Below, one piece after another: positions 49,430-58,895 of a DNA stretch of 64,000 nt (positions within the stretch are counted from its first letter, which is position 1; the number at the start of each line of letters is the position of its first letter). This DNA comes from Xanthomonas arboricola pv. populi. GTDB lineage: Bacteria; Pseudomonadota; Gammaproteobacteria; Xanthomonadales; Xanthomonadaceae. A program made the translations under genes and the position numbers. The stretch lies in the NCBI RefSeq assembly GCF_002939945.1, contig NZ_MDEB01000010.1, forward strand, positions 39,171-103,170, read 5' to 3'. The notes beneath the pieces were generated by a model. That model saw only the letters and a list, made by a program, of their open reading frames with translations. It did not search any database and was not told where the DNA came from.

Positions 49430-50128
49430 TCAGGCCGAAGCCAGATGGCGACGCCAATGCGGTCGCCGTGCGCCGCGAAACATCACCAGATACAACCCGA
49501 CCACCCACACCAGCGCGGCCGACCAGCCGCCCAGGATGTCGGAGGGGTAATGCACGCCTAAATAGATCCGCGACACGCCCACCAGCACCGCGAACCCGCT
49601 GGCGGCAATGGTCACCGGCCAGCGCCAGCGCGTGTTCCAGGCCAGCGCGATGACCACCGCGGCGAGCGTCATCGAGCCCATCGCATGCCCGCTGGGAAAG
49701 CTGAAAGTGGTTTCCGGGGCGATCGATTCCCACAGGCTCGGGCGATCGCGCTGGAACACCTGCTTGGCGCCCATGTTCAACAAGGCCGAGCCGCCAAAGC
49801 CGAGTGCGGCAAAGGTCCCCTCGCGCCAGCGCCGCAACATCAGCAACACCAGCACGATGGCGATATCGGCCGGGATCACCCCGTATTGGTAGCCGATCTT
49901 GGAAATCACTCCGAAAAACGCATCCAGCCCCGGCGTGGCGATGCTGCGCATGCTCCACAGCAGGGGCTCGTCGAAATAGAAGTTCTCCAGCTCGTGGACT
50001 TCGTCGGCCAGGTCGACGAACAACCCCAACGGCAGCAGCACGCCGGCAAACAGCAACGCCATGCGCCACGCATTGCTGCGCAGCCATCCCCTGAAACCGG
50101 CCGGCGATTCAGCCGGCGCGGCGGACAT
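49430..50128 (-). CDS. PAP2-family membrane phosphatase
   Basis: 232 residues, six membrane helices. The phosphatase signature is complete: [13 protein letters not shown] (KX6RP), [11 protein letters not shown] (PSGH) and [16 protein letters not shown] (SRX5HX3D). Family members dephosphorylate phosphatidylglycerol-phosphate, undecaprenyl diphosphate (PgpB-like) or lipid A. The gene starts inside the last 20 bases of ispG in another frame, so it is coupled to isoprenoid synthesis, which fits an undecaprenyl diphosphatase role; that is inference. Confidence 0.9.
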   Translation of the reverse strand: MSAAPAESPAGFRGWLRSNAWRMALLFAGVLLPLGLFVDLADEVHELENFYFDEPLLWSMRSIATPGLDAFFGVISKIGYQYGVIPADIAIVLVLLMLRRWREGTFAALGFGGSALLNMGAKQVFQRDRPSLWESIAPETTFSFPSGHAMGSMTLAAVVIALAWNTRWRWPVTIAASGFAVLVGVSRIYLGVHYPSDILGGWSAALVWVVGLYLVMFRGARRPHWRRHLASA

Positions 50129-51374
50129 AGGTACGTTCGACGTACTGATCGATCAGATCGATGAACTCGTAGGCGATGTTTTCGCCACGCAAGGTGACGC
50201 TTTTTTCGCCATCGATGAACACCGGTGCCGACGGCGCCTCGCCGGTGCCAGGCAACGAGATGCCGATATTGGCGTGGCGCGATTCGCCCGGCCCGTTGAC
50301 CACGCAGCCCATCACCGCCAGGGTCATGTTCTCCGCGCCGGGGTTGCTGATCTTCCACTCCGGCATCTTGGCGCGCACGTGGTTCTGCACCACACCGGCC
50401 AGTTCCTGGAAGAACTCCGAGGTGGTGCGGCCGCAACCCGGGCAGGCGGTGACCATCGGCGTGAAGGCGCGCTGGCCAGTGGTCTGCAGCAATTCCTGCG
50501 CGACGATCACTTCCTGGGTGCGCGACTGGCCCGGTTCCGGCGTCAGCGAGATGCGGATGGTGTCGCCGATGCCTTCCTGCAGCAGCACGCTCAGCGCCGC
50601 CGCCGACGCCACGATGCCCTTGCTGCCGATGCCGGCCTCGGTCAGGCCCAGATGCAGCGCAAAATCGCAGCGGCTCGCCATGTCGCGATACACCGCGATC
50701 AGCTCCTGCACCCCGGACACCTTTGCCGACAGGATGATGCGCTCGCGCGCCAGCCCCAGTTCCACCGCGCGCTCGGCCGAATCCACTGCCGAGCGGATCA
50801 GCGCTTCGCGCAGCACGCGGCCGGCATCCCAGGGCGCGTCGCGCTGCGAATTCTCGTCCATCAGCTGCGCGGCCAGCGACTGGTCCAGCGAGCCCCAGTT
50901 GGCGCCGATGCGCACCGGTTTGTCGTACTTGATGGCGAACTCGATCAGCTGCGCGAACTGCAGATCCTTCTTCTTGCCGAAGCCGACATTGCCCGGATTG
51001 ATGCGGTACTTGGCCAGCGCTTCGGCGCAGGCCGGCTCGGCGGCGAGCAGCTGGTGCCCGTTGTAATGGAAGTCGCCGATCAACGGCACCTCGATCCCCA
51101 TCATGCGCAGCTTGTCGACGATGCGGGGAATGGCCGCGGCCGACTCGGCATTGTTGACGGTCAGGCGCACCATTTCCGAGCCGGCGCGCCACAGGTCGGC
51201 CACCTGCTTGACGCTGCCGGCGACGTCGGCGGTGTCGGTATTGGTCATCGACTGGACGACCACCGGGTGGCCACCGCCCACGGTCACGCTACCGATCTTG
51301 ACGGCCTGGGTGATGCGGCGCGGCCAGGCGGTGGCGTCGGCGGGAGGGGTTGGGCGAGTCACGGCGTCGTACAT
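50109..51374 (-). CDS. ispG: 4-hydroxy-3-methylbut-2-enyl diphosphate synthase (GcpE)
   Basis: 421 residues from ATG 51374 ([17 protein letters not shown]). Radical-type iron-sulfur enzyme of the MEP pathway, turning MEcPP into HMBPP. TIM-barrel part with [20 protein letters not shown], then the [4Fe-4S] ligands CPGCGRT and [18 protein letters not shown], ending near the conserved acidic C-terminus. Usual length for two-domain bacterial IspG. Divergent from the RegB-like kinase gene. Confidence 0.97.
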   Translation of the reverse strand: MYDAVTRPTPPADATAWPRRITQAVKIGSVTVGGGHPVVVQSMTNTDTADVAGSVKQVADLWRAGSEMVRLTVNNAESAAAIPRIVDKLRMMGIEVPLIGDFHYNGHQLLAAEPACAEALAKYRINPGNVGFGKKKDLQFAQLIEFAIKYDKPVRIGANWGSLDQSLAAQLMDENSQRDAPWDAGRVLREALIRSAVDSAERAVELGLARERIILSAKVSGVQELIAVYRDMASRCDFALHLGLTEAGIGSKGIVASAAALSVLLQEGIGDTIRISLTPEPGQSRTQEVIVAQELLQTTGQRAFTPMVTACPGCGRTTSEFFQELAGVVQNHVRAKMPEWKISNPGAENMTLAVMGCVVNGPGESRHANIGISLPGTGEAPSAPVFIDGEKSVTLRGENIAYEFIDLIDQYVERTYVRRAG

Positions 51375-51494
51375 CGCGGTATTTTAGCCTGTCATCGGTC
51401 CGCTCACAGCTGAAGCGCTGCGTGGGCCCTCTTCCAGGCCGATGCGACGGTTTGTCGCAGGCCGCCACGCCCCCGAGCGCATAGCATTGCCGTG

Positions 51495-52721
51495 ATGAAT
51501 TCCTCAGACGCTTCCTTCCTGCGGACCCTGTGCAGCCTGCGCTGGCTGGCCACTGCCGGCCAGGCCGCCACCATCCTGGTCGCCACCGGGCTGATGGGCC
51601 TGGACCTGCCGCAACAACCCTTGTGGGCCGGCGTGGCCGCGCTGGCGGTGTTCAACCTGTATGCACAGCTGCGGGTGGCCCACCGTGGCGCGGTCAGCCC
51701 GGCCACCGAGTTCGGCCACATCCTGGTCGATGTCACGGTGCTGACCTGGATGGTGGGCTGGAGCGGCGGCATCGCCAACCCGTTCGGCTCGCTGTTCCTG
51801 GTGCTGATCGCGCTGGCCGCCCTGGCCCTTCCGCTGGGCTGGGCGATGGCGGTGGCGGCGTCCTGTGTGGCCGGCTATGTGATCAGTGCGGCGTTCGGCC
51901 TGCCGCTGCCCTACGGCAACTTCGACCCGCTCAGCCTGCACATGTGGGGCATGGCGGCCAACTTCCTGCTGTCCACGGTGGTGGTGCTGGCCTTCGCCAC
52001 CCGGCTGGCCTTGTCGATGCGCGAACGCGAACGCGAGATTTCCACCCTGCGCGAGCGTTTCGCGCGCAACGAAGGCATCGTCGCGCTGGCAACGCATGCG
52101 GCCTCGGTCGCGCATGAGTTGAACACTCCGCTGGCGACGATGACCCTGCTGGTCGACGACATCGCCGACCAGTGCGACCAGGGCGAGTTGCGCGAGGATC
52201 TGGACACCCTGCGCGAGCTGCTGGTGCAGTGCCATGAGCGCGTACTCGCACTGGCCGCGCCGGCCGACAATGGCCACCTCAGCCGCGAAGTGGCGGTCAA
52301 GGACGTACTGGAGCAATGGCGTCTGGTGCGCCCGACCATCGAGCTGCGCCGCAACGACGATGCGCCGATGCGCCTGCTGCTGCAGCCCGGCGTCAGCCAT
52401 CTGCTGATGGTACTGCTCAACAATGCGGCCGATGCCGGCGAACGTGCCGGCCGGCCGCAGATCGATCTGACCCTGCGCGTGGAGCAGGACCATCTCAGCG
52501 GCGAAGTACGCGACTACGGTCCGGGCTTCGACACTTCGCAAGCCATGTTGCCGGGCACCCTGTTCAACAGCGGCAAGCACGACGGCATGGGTGTGGGGCT
52601 GGCGCTCTCGCATGCCACCGTCGAGCGGCTGCAGGGCGAGTTGTGGATGCTGCCCGCCGAGGGCAGCGGCGCCCGCGTCGGTTTCCGTCTGCCGCTCTCC
52701 GAACACGAGGCACTCGCATGA
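51495..52721 (+). CDS. RegB/PrrB-like redox sensor histidine kinase
   Basis: 408 residues from ATG 51495 (an overlapping GTG lies at 51492). Six membrane helices (about 20-170) with SGGIANPFGSL (residues 90-100), the GGxxNPF quinone-site motif of RegB. Then the kinase core: H-box ASVAHELNTPLATM (His207), Cys246 in LLVQCHERVLAL, matching the redox-active Cys265 region of RegB, N-box VLLNNAADAGERA, and G-boxes RDYGPGFD and GMGVGLALSHATVERL. Senses respiratory quinone state and phosphorylates the adjacent regulator, whose start overlaps its stop (ATGA). Confidence 0.92.
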   Translation: MNSSDASFLRTLCSLRWLATAGQAATILVATGLMGLDLPQQPLWAGVAALAVFNLYAQLRVAHRGAVSPATEFGHILVDVTVLTWMVGWSGGIANPFGSLFLVLIALAALALPLGWAMAVAASCVAGYVISAAFGLPLPYGNFDPLSLHMWGMAANFLLSTVVVLAFATRLALSMREREREISTLRERFARNEGIVALATHAASVAHELNTPLATMTLLVDDIADQCDQGELREDLDTLRELLVQCHERVLALAAPADNGHLSREVAVKDVLEQWRLVRPTIELRRNDDAPMRLLLQPGVSHLLMVLLNNAADAGERAGRPQIDLTLRVEQDHLSGEVRDYGPGFDTSQAMLPGTLFNSGKHDGMGVGLALSHATVERLQGELWMLPAEGSGARVGFRLPLSEHEALA

Positions 52722-53296
52722 CAAGCACTCTCCTGCGCACCGGCCTGCTGGTCGACGACGACACCTTGTACCTGCGCACGCTGCAACGCAGCCTCGCCCG
52801 CCGCGGCGTGGAAACCCTGACCGCCACCGATGCGGCCAGTGCGTTGTCGACCGCACGCAGCGCCTTGCCGGATTTCGCCTTGATCGATCTCAAGCTCGGC
52901 CACGATTCCGGCCTGAACCTGATCCAGCCGTTGCGCGAGATCCGCGCCGACATGCGCATCCTGCTGGTCACCGGCTACGCGAGCATTGCCACGGCGGTGG
53001 AGGCGATCAAACTCGGTGCCGACGACTATCTGCCCAAGCCGGCCAATATCCCCACCATCATGCGCGCGCTGGGCGAAGAGGACGACGAGCTGCCCGAGCC
53101 GGACGAAGAAGAAACCGCGCGGGAAATGATGACACCGTTGAGCCGCCTGCAATGGGAGCACATCCAGCAGGCGCTGCACGAAACCGGCGGCAATGTCTCC
53201 GCTGCCGCACGCCTGCTCGGCATGCACCGCCGCTCGCTGCAGCGCAAATTGACCAAGCGGCCAAGCCCGGGGCCGTTACGCGAGCCCGGACGTTGA
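52718..53296 (+). CDS. RegA/ActR-like response regulator
   Basis: 192 residues. Receiver domain with LLVDDDTLYLRTLQRSL, phospho-acceptor Asp57 in FALIDLKLGHDSG, the conserved Thr in ILLVTGYASIATAVEA and Lys in DYLPKPAN. After an acidic linker (ELPEPDEEETAREMM) comes a Fis-type helix-turn-helix, HETGGNVSAAARLLGMHRRSLQRKL, the RegA/PrrA DNA-binding domain. Probably controls respiratory and energy genes with the RegB-like kinase. Translationally coupled to it. Confidence 0.93.
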   Translation: MTSTLLRTGLLVDDDTLYLRTLQRSLARRGVETLTATDAASALSTARSALPDFALIDLKLGHDSGLNLIQPLREIRADMRILLVTGYASIATAVEAIKLGADDYLPKPANIPTIMRALGEEDDELPEPDEEETAREMMTPLSRLQWEHIQQALHETGGNVSAAARLLGMHRRSLQRKLTKRPSPGPLREPGR

Positions 53297-53319
53297 GACG
53301 CGGCCAGTTGCCGTGAGGA

Positions 53320-53660
53320 CAAATCGGTCGATGGCGCGGCGCCGTCGCCGCTCGCGGGACACGCCGTGACCCTATCCCCAGGGGCGTGTTAGCGGCATCC
53401 ATGCCGCCAGCGTTCCAGCAACCGGTAAGGGCACGGCTCCAGACAGTTGGTCGACGCGTTTGAAGACCTGTCTGTAGCGCGGTGTGCATCAGACGTGGAG
53501 CCGATGCTTCATGATCGAACAGGCCCATCCAGCACTGCTCTTATCCACACACACCGACCATCTCGACTGGTCCTTGCCCGCTCACCATCGCGGGACCTTA
53601 CATGGACGTACTTGCAGCGTGTCCCGCGACGGTGGGCGGGCAAGGGCCTGCAACCAAGCG
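53320..53660 (-). repeat. Composite dispersed repeat element, copy 2
   Basis: Reverse-orientation relative of the element at 10945-11400. Module B lies at about 53323-53450 (AGCGGCATCCATGCCGCC, GGGACACGCCGTGACC, CCAGACAGTTGG) and module A at 53572-53645, an inverted repeat with arms CCTTGCCCGCTCACCATCGC... and its near complement. The linker ends ACACCGACCATCTCGA, matching the other copy. It lies between the convergent RegA-like and GH5 genes and may act as their terminator. Confidence 0.75.
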
Positions 53661-53697
53661 CCAGATCGACCGCTCGACTGACTGCGGAGCTTCAATC

Positions 53698-54687
53698 TCA
53701 ACGCGGGCCGAATACGCTCGCCCTGCGCGAGGTCGCGGTAATGCCATCGGCGCCCAGGATCAAGTTGCGGCCCCAGCTGCTGAGGCGCGTGGCGTTCCAG
53801 CCGATCGCGATATCCAGCGATTGCGTGCTGCTGTCGTTGCCCGACCACGACCAGCCCAGGTAGCCGACGTTGTATTCGCGGGCGCGGCGCATGATCGCCG
53901 CCTCGTCCACGTTCGCGCCGCGATGGTCTCCACCGAACTCACCGATCACCAGCACCAGCTTTTTATCGCGGAAGGCGCGCAGATAATTGTTGACCGTCGC
54001 ATCGCTGCCGAACACTTCGTACATGTGCACGCTGAAGATCAGGTTGCGGCGGCTGTCGCGTGCCAGCAAGGCGGCAGCGTTGTCGCGCATGTAGAACTTC
54101 CAGTCCTGGCCCCAGTTCGGCGCATCCACCATCAGCGCGTGGGTCAACCCGGCCTTGCGCAATGCAGCGATCGCGGTTGCATGGCCATTGACCCATTCGC
54201 TGGCGCTCAACTGATTGCCGAACGGCTCGTTGCCGATGTTGATGATGACCTGGTCTTCGTTGCCAATCAGCGCCTTGCGGATGCTGGTCCAGTACTCGGT
54301 GGCATTGGCCAGACCGGCGGCAGCGCCGTCTTCGCCATAGCCGGTGGTGTCGTGCACTTCCAATACCGCGATCAAGCCCAGGCTCTTGCAGCGCGCGATG
54401 ATGCGCGCCACTTCTGCCTCCGGCGTACGGTTCCAGCGATAACCGGAACTGAGCACCACGCGCACGCTATTGGCGCCAGTGGCGGCAATGGCAGCCAGGG
54501 CCGCGTCGGAACGGCTTGCGTACCAGGCGTGCGGCAGATTGACGCCACGCAATACCACAGCGCTGCCATTGGACTCACGCAGCTGCGTTCCGGATACCGA
54601 CAGACCTGCGTGCGCGGCAGACGACAATGCCAGGCCTGCAACGACCAACAACATGCGGTGGGCAAAACGGGACAGCGGTGATTTCAC
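53698..54687 (-). CDS. Exported glycoside hydrolase family 5 (mannanase-like)
   Basis: 329 residues from the GTG at 54687 (KSPLSRFAHRMLLVVAGLALSSAAHA, a signal peptide) with GGAAA upstream; a longer frame to 54735 is possible. GH5 (beta/alpha)8 barrel: VVLRGVNLPHAWY, acid/base Glu in VIINIGNEPFGNQ, HMYEVF, and nucleophile Glu in LVLVIGEFGGDH, with LGWSWSGND near the end. The pattern resembles GH5_8 endo-beta-1,4-mannanases; subfamily from memory. Likely secreted to break plant hemicellulose. A 23-base palindrome lies 55 bases upstream. Confidence 0.9.
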   Translation of the reverse strand: MKSPLSRFAHRMLLVVAGLALSSAAHAGLSVSGTQLRESNGSAVVLRGVNLPHAWYASRSDAALAAIAATGANSVRVVLSSGYRWNRTPEAEVARIIARCKSLGLIAVLEVHDTTGYGEDGAAAGLANATEYWTSIRKALIGNEDQVIINIGNEPFGNQLSASEWVNGHATAIAALRKAGLTHALMVDAPNWGQDWKFYMRDNAAALLARDSRRNLIFSVHMYEVFGSDATVNNYLRAFRDKKLVLVIGEFGGDHRGANVDEAAIMRRAREYNVGYLGWSWSGNDSSTQSLDIAIGWNATRLSSWGRNLILGADGITATSRRASVFGPR

Positions 54688-55127
54688 GGTCGATTTCCAG
54701 ACAGAGGGAGGATGACGGGCGACGGCGGAACTCACAGCAGACGTGAATACTGTGTCAATTCACGACACTGACTGATGCAAACCTGATCGCATAACGAACA
54801 ACACCAGAGCAAGCGCGCTTAACGGTGACCTGCCGTAGATCCACAAGACGGGCACACCACCAGTCATCGGCAAGGCGTCGATAATGTTGAGCGACCGCAT
54901 CCAGCGCCGACCGCGACGCCGGACGTTTGCTGACATCACGCATGACGAAGGAGTCGGAGCGATCATCGACCTGGCCCTTGGCAGTCGCCTCATGCTGTGG
55001 CCTGGTGCCATCGCGTAGCTGCCGTCCCTGCGCCTCATCTGCAGCCATCGCGCGGCAAGCCTGGCTTCAACTGAACGGAGCAGGGCGCTGTCGATCAAGG
55101 GATTACGCGTCAGGCCGATATGTACAC
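54688..55127. promoter_or_regulatory. Divergent upstream region, GH5 / GAF-EAL genes
   Basis: 440 bases between divergent starts. CGTGAAT-N9-ATTCACG (54742-54764) is a perfect-arm palindrome with TTGACA on the minus strand inside it (54755-54760), so it could be an operator over a -35 site for the mannanase gene. The rest (about 54770-55120) shows nothing I recognise. Confidence 0.5.
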
Positions 55128-56984
55128 ATGCATTCCGCGCTCGCTCCTGCCAAGCCCCCTCTTCCGCCCGTGGTCGACGAGTCGACCCGGTTGGCCGTCC
55201 TGCGTGGCCTGTGCCTGCTGGACTCGCCGCCCGATGCGGTGTTCGAGACCATCGCCGCCATGGCCGCCCGCAACCTGGGCGCGGAAATCGCGCTGGTGTC
55301 GCTGGTGGACGAGCATCGTCAGTGGTTCAAGGCCCGCATCGGCCTGGAACCACAGGAAACGCCGCGCGCCCAGGCGTTCTGCGCACATGCGATCCGCGCC
55401 GACGAGGTGATGGTGGTGCCCGACGCGCAACTGGATCCGCGCTTTTGCGACAACCCCCTGGTGCTGGGACCGCCGTTCATCCGTTTCTATGCCGGCGCGC
55501 CGCTGACGCTGCGCGATGGCCACCGCATCGGCACCTTGTGCGTGATCGGGACCAGCCCGCGCCCGGGTCTGGACGCCGAAGCGATCACCCAATTGGAGGG
55601 CCTGCGCGACCTGGCGGTGCTGCGGGTGGAAAACCTGCGCAGCACCACCTACCGCGACGGTCCGACCGGGCTGCCCAATCGGTCGCGCTTTGCCGAAGAC
55701 CTGGATGCCTGGCTGTCGCAACGCGACAGCGCACCGGCCACCACCGCGGTGGCGGTCGACATCTGCGGCAGCGATTACTTCCGCGACATGGTCAAGGCGC
55801 TGGGCTGGGATTACGCCGACGGTTATATAGAGCTCGCGCAGCGCCGGCTGGCGACCTATCTGCCTGCCGGCACCGCGCTGTATCGGCTGGACCCGACCAC
55901 CTTCGGTTTCCTGGCCCAGGCCGAGACGCAGCGTTTGTCCACGTTGTGCACCAAGGTCTCCCAGGCCTTTGCCGAGCCGCTGGAACATCAGGGCATTCCG
56001 CACACCGCAGTGACCTCGATCGGCATGGTCTCGCTGCAGACCAGCTATGGCGCGGCCGACACCATCCGCTCGCTGACCACCGCGGTGGATGTCTCGCGCG
56101 AGCGCGGCGTGCCCTGGAGCATGTACGAACGCAAGCACGACGTGGCGCAGCGCAATACCTTCCGCCTGCTGGCGGCCCTGCCCGCCGCGCTGGACAGCGC
56201 CAGTCAGCTGCGCCTGCACTACCAACCGCGCGTGGACCTGCACGATCACCGCTGTGTCGGGGTGGAAGCGCTGCTGCGCTGGCAGCATCCGATGATCGGC
56301 CCGGTGATGCCCGCCGACTTCGTGCCGATGGCCGAAAAAACCGCGTTGATCAACCGCATCACCGCCTGGGTGATCGACAACGGCATCGCCCAGGCCGCGC
56401 GCTGGCAGCAACAGGGTCTGGACTTCAATCTGGCCTTGAACGTGTCGGCCGCCGATCTGGACCGGCCCGGATTCGCCGGCCTGCTGCGGCGTGGCCTGGA
56501 GCGCCACAAGCTGGATCCACGCCGGCTGGAGATCGAATTTACCGAAAGCGCGATGATCCGCCACCCCGAGCATCTGGCCGAGCAATTGGCTGCCATCGCG
56601 GCGCTGGGCGTGCATATCGCCATCGACGATTTCGGCACCGGCTACAGCAATTTCAGCTATCTCAAACAGCTGCCGGCCAGCTCGTTGAAGATCGATCAGT
56701 CCTTCATCCGCTCGTTGCCGGACAACCGCACCGACCGTACCCTGGTGCCGGCGATGATCCAGCTCGGCCACAGCCTGGGCCAGCGCGTGGTCGCCGAAGG
56801 CATCGAGTCGGCGGAGGCCTACGCGCAGTTGCGCGCCTGGGGCTGCGACGAAGGTCAGGGCTACTGGATCGCCAAACCGATGCCGGCGGCCGCGCTGGAG
56901 ACCTGGCTGCAGACGCCATGGCATGCGCAGTTCGAAGCGCCGGCCAACCCGCTCGCCGCAAACCTGGCCGCGGCGCGGGTGTAA
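55128..56984 (+). CDS. GAF-GGDEF(degenerate)-EAL c-di-GMP phosphodiesterase
   Basis: 618 residues from ATG 55128. GAF domain (about 20-170, VSLVDEHRQWFKARIGL, FYAGAPLTLRDGHRIGTLCVI), GGDEF-like domain (about 175-330) in which the GGDEF site reads DPTTF (YRLDPTTFGFL), so it cannot make c-di-GMP, and an EAL domain (about 345-605) with all catalytic elements: VEALLRW, LNVSA, EFTESAM, IDDFGTGYSNFSYLKQLP, LKIDQSFI, VAEGIES and QGYWIAKPMP. Cytosolic phosphodiesterase whose signal is read by GAF. Stands alone, divergent from the GH5 gene. Confidence 0.92.
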   Translation: MHSALAPAKPPLPPVVDESTRLAVLRGLCLLDSPPDAVFETIAAMAARNLGAEIALVSLVDEHRQWFKARIGLEPQETPRAQAFCAHAIRADEVMVVPDAQLDPRFCDNPLVLGPPFIRFYAGAPLTLRDGHRIGTLCVIGTSPRPGLDAEAITQLEGLRDLAVLRVENLRSTTYRDGPTGLPNRSRFAEDLDAWLSQRDSAPATTAVAVDICGSDYFRDMVKALGWDYADGYIELAQRRLATYLPAGTALYRLDPTTFGFLAQAETQRLSTLCTKVSQAFAEPLEHQGIPHTAVTSIGMVSLQTSYGAADTIRSLTTAVDVSRERGVPWSMYERKHDVAQRNTFRLLAALPAALDSASQLRLHYQPRVDLHDHRCVGVEALLRWQHPMIGPVMPADFVPMAEKTALINRITAWVIDNGIAQAARWQQQGLDFNLALNVSAADLDRPGFAGLLRRGLERHKLDPRRLEIEFTESAMIRHPEHLAEQLAAIAALGVHIAIDDFGTGYSNFSYLKQLPASSLKIDQSFIRSLPDNRTDRTLVPAMIQLGHSLGQRVVAEGIESAEAYAQLRAWGCDEGQGYWIAKPMPAAALETWLQTPWHAQFEAPANPLAANLAAARV

Positions 56985-57077
56985 GCGGCAATCGCGCAAC
57001 ATGCAAACGCAATGCGGCGCGACACCCGAGTGTCGCGCCGCATGCGCATCGCCGCTGTCAGCGTGCTGCCCTGGCGA

Positions 57078-58640
57078 TTACCAGAACGCCGCGTACAGCG
57101 CGATCAGGATCACCACCACCCCGATCGCACCGATCTTGAAGCCCAGCGTGGTGCCGTAGGCCACATCGTCGGTACGGATCAGGTCGCGTGCCTGGGTGGG
57201 CGCCGTCATCAACGACACCAGCACTGCCAGCACCAGCGCCGCCACGAACACCACGCCGATGCGGTCCATGAACGGCAGTTCCGGCCAGGCGAACTTCAGC
57301 GCGAACGACAGCACCACCGAGCCGATCGCCGCAGTCAGTGCGCCGGCTTCGTTGGCGCGCTTCCAGAATAGGCCGAGCATGAAGATCACCACCACGCCCG
57401 GGGTAAAGAAGCCGGTGAATTCCTGGATGAACTGGAAGCCCTGGTCGAAGTTGCCCAGCAGCGGCCGCGCGGTCAGGATGCCGATCACCACCGCCACGAT
57501 CGCCACGATGCGACCCACGCGCACCAGTTGCTTCTGCTCGGTCTGCGGCCGGAACTTGGCGTAGAAATCCAGGGTGAAGATCGTCGCCACCGAATTGATC
57601 TTGGAGGCCAGCGAGGCCACGATCGCCGCCACCAGCGCGGCGAACACCAGGCCCAGGATGCCGGTCGGCAACAGCTGCATCATGGTCGGATAGGCCTGAT
57701 CTGGCTTGGCCAGATCCGGCGCCAGCACCACCGCGGCGATGCCCGGCACCACGATCACCAACGGCATCAGCAGCTTCAGGAACGCGGCGAACACCATGCC
57801 CTTCTGCGCCTCGCCGATGTTCTTGGCCGCCAGCGCGCGCTGGATGATGTACTGGTTGAAACCCCAGTAACTGATGTTCATCACCCACAGACCGCCCAGC
57901 AGCACGCTCAGGCCGGGCAGATCCTTGTAGAACGGGTTGTCCTTGCTCAGGATCATGTGGAAGTGCTCCGGGTGCGCACTCCACAGGTGCTTGAAGCCGG
58001 CCAGCACGCCGGCGCCATCGCCGATCCGTGCCAGGGTCAGCCCGGCCACCAGCAGGCCGCCCAGCACCAGCAGGGTGACCTGCACGATGTCGGTCAAGGC
58101 CACAGCTTTAAGACCGCCGTACAGCTGATACACCAGCGCGAACACGCCGATCAACGCCAGCGCCAGGGTCTGGTCCATGCCGGTGACCTGGCTGACCGCG
58201 ATCGACCCCAGCCACAGGATCGAGGTGAGATTGACGAACACGTACAGCAGCAGCCAGAACACCGCCATCAGCGTGCGGATCCACTTGCCGTAGCGCTGTT
58301 CCAGGAACTGCGGCATGGTGTAGATGCCGTTGCGCAGGAAGATCGGCAGGAAGAACTTGCCGACGATCAGCAGCGTCAGCGCCGCCATCCACTCGTAGGA
58401 GGCGATCGCCAGGCCGATCGCATAGCCGGAACCGGCCATGCCGATGATCTGCTCGGCCGAGATGTTCGCGGCGATCAACGAGGCGCCGATCGCCCACCAC
58501 GGCAACGACTTGCTCGCCAGGAAGTAATCCTCGGCGCTCTTGGTGTGGCCTGCCTTCTCGCGCGAGACCCACTGCGCGAGCACGAAGATGCCGGTCAGAT
58601 AGACCAGCACAATCACGATATCCAACGTCGCCAAACCCAC
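57078..58640 (-). CDS. Sodium:solute symporter (SSS family), sugar type
   Basis: 520 residues from the GTG at 58640 with AGGAGA five bases upstream. About 14 membrane helices of the LeuT fold; SSS signatures SLPWWAIGASLIAANISAEQIIGMAGSGYAIGLA and GGLKAVALTDIVQ, ending in a hydrophobic helix. The ISAEQ motif in helix 1 and overall pattern are those of vSGLT-like sodium/sugar transporters. Downstream of the GH3 gene on the same strand (255-base gap), so it probably imports glucose or related sugar released by that enzyme. Confidence 0.92.
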   Translation of the reverse strand: MGLATLDIVIVLVYLTGIFVLAQWVSREKAGHTKSAEDYFLASKSLPWWAIGASLIAANISAEQIIGMAGSGYAIGLAIASYEWMAALTLLIVGKFFLPIFLRNGIYTMPQFLEQRYGKWIRTLMAVFWLLLYVFVNLTSILWLGSIAVSQVTGMDQTLALALIGVFALVYQLYGGLKAVALTDIVQVTLLVLGGLLVAGLTLARIGDGAGVLAGFKHLWSAHPEHFHMILSKDNPFYKDLPGLSVLLGGLWVMNISYWGFNQYIIQRALAAKNIGEAQKGMVFAAFLKLLMPLVIVVPGIAAVVLAPDLAKPDQAYPTMMQLLPTGILGLVFAALVAAIVASLASKINSVATIFTLDFYAKFRPQTEQKQLVRVGRIVAIVAVVIGILTARPLLGNFDQGFQFIQEFTGFFTPGVVVIFMLGLFWKRANEAGALTAAIGSVVLSFALKFAWPELPFMDRIGVVFVAALVLAVLVSLMTAPTQARDLIRTDDVAYGTTLGFKIGAIGVVVILIALYAAFW

Positions 58641-58820
58641 TGCACTCTCCTGTCTGGCTCTGGGCGGTGCGTCGTGGACCGGACAGGTCTGCAGACTGCC
58701 GCCGCCTGCACCGCGTGCGTGGCGGCAGCGCGGCGAACCGCAGCTGCAGGCCTTCCGGGCCGATCGACGCGCGCGTCCCGCGGCGGCTGATGACACCACC
58801 GCTGAGGGTGGCCGCTGTAG

Positions 58821-58844
58821 CACGTCGCCGGGGCCGGCGACGTG
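58821..58844 (-). terminator. Hairpin between GH3 and symporter genes
   Basis: CACGTCGCCG (58821-58830), loop GGGC, CGGCGACGTG (58835-58844): a perfect 10-bp stem 52 bases beyond the GH3 stop (minus strand). A second stem, GCACACCC with GGGTGTGC, lies at about 58863-58892. No T-run, so partial termination or mRNA stabilisation is as likely. Confidence 0.45.
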
Positions 58845-58895
58845 TGTGTCCTGGTTACCTGGGCACACCCACAAGCGCACCTGCGGGTGTGCTGC

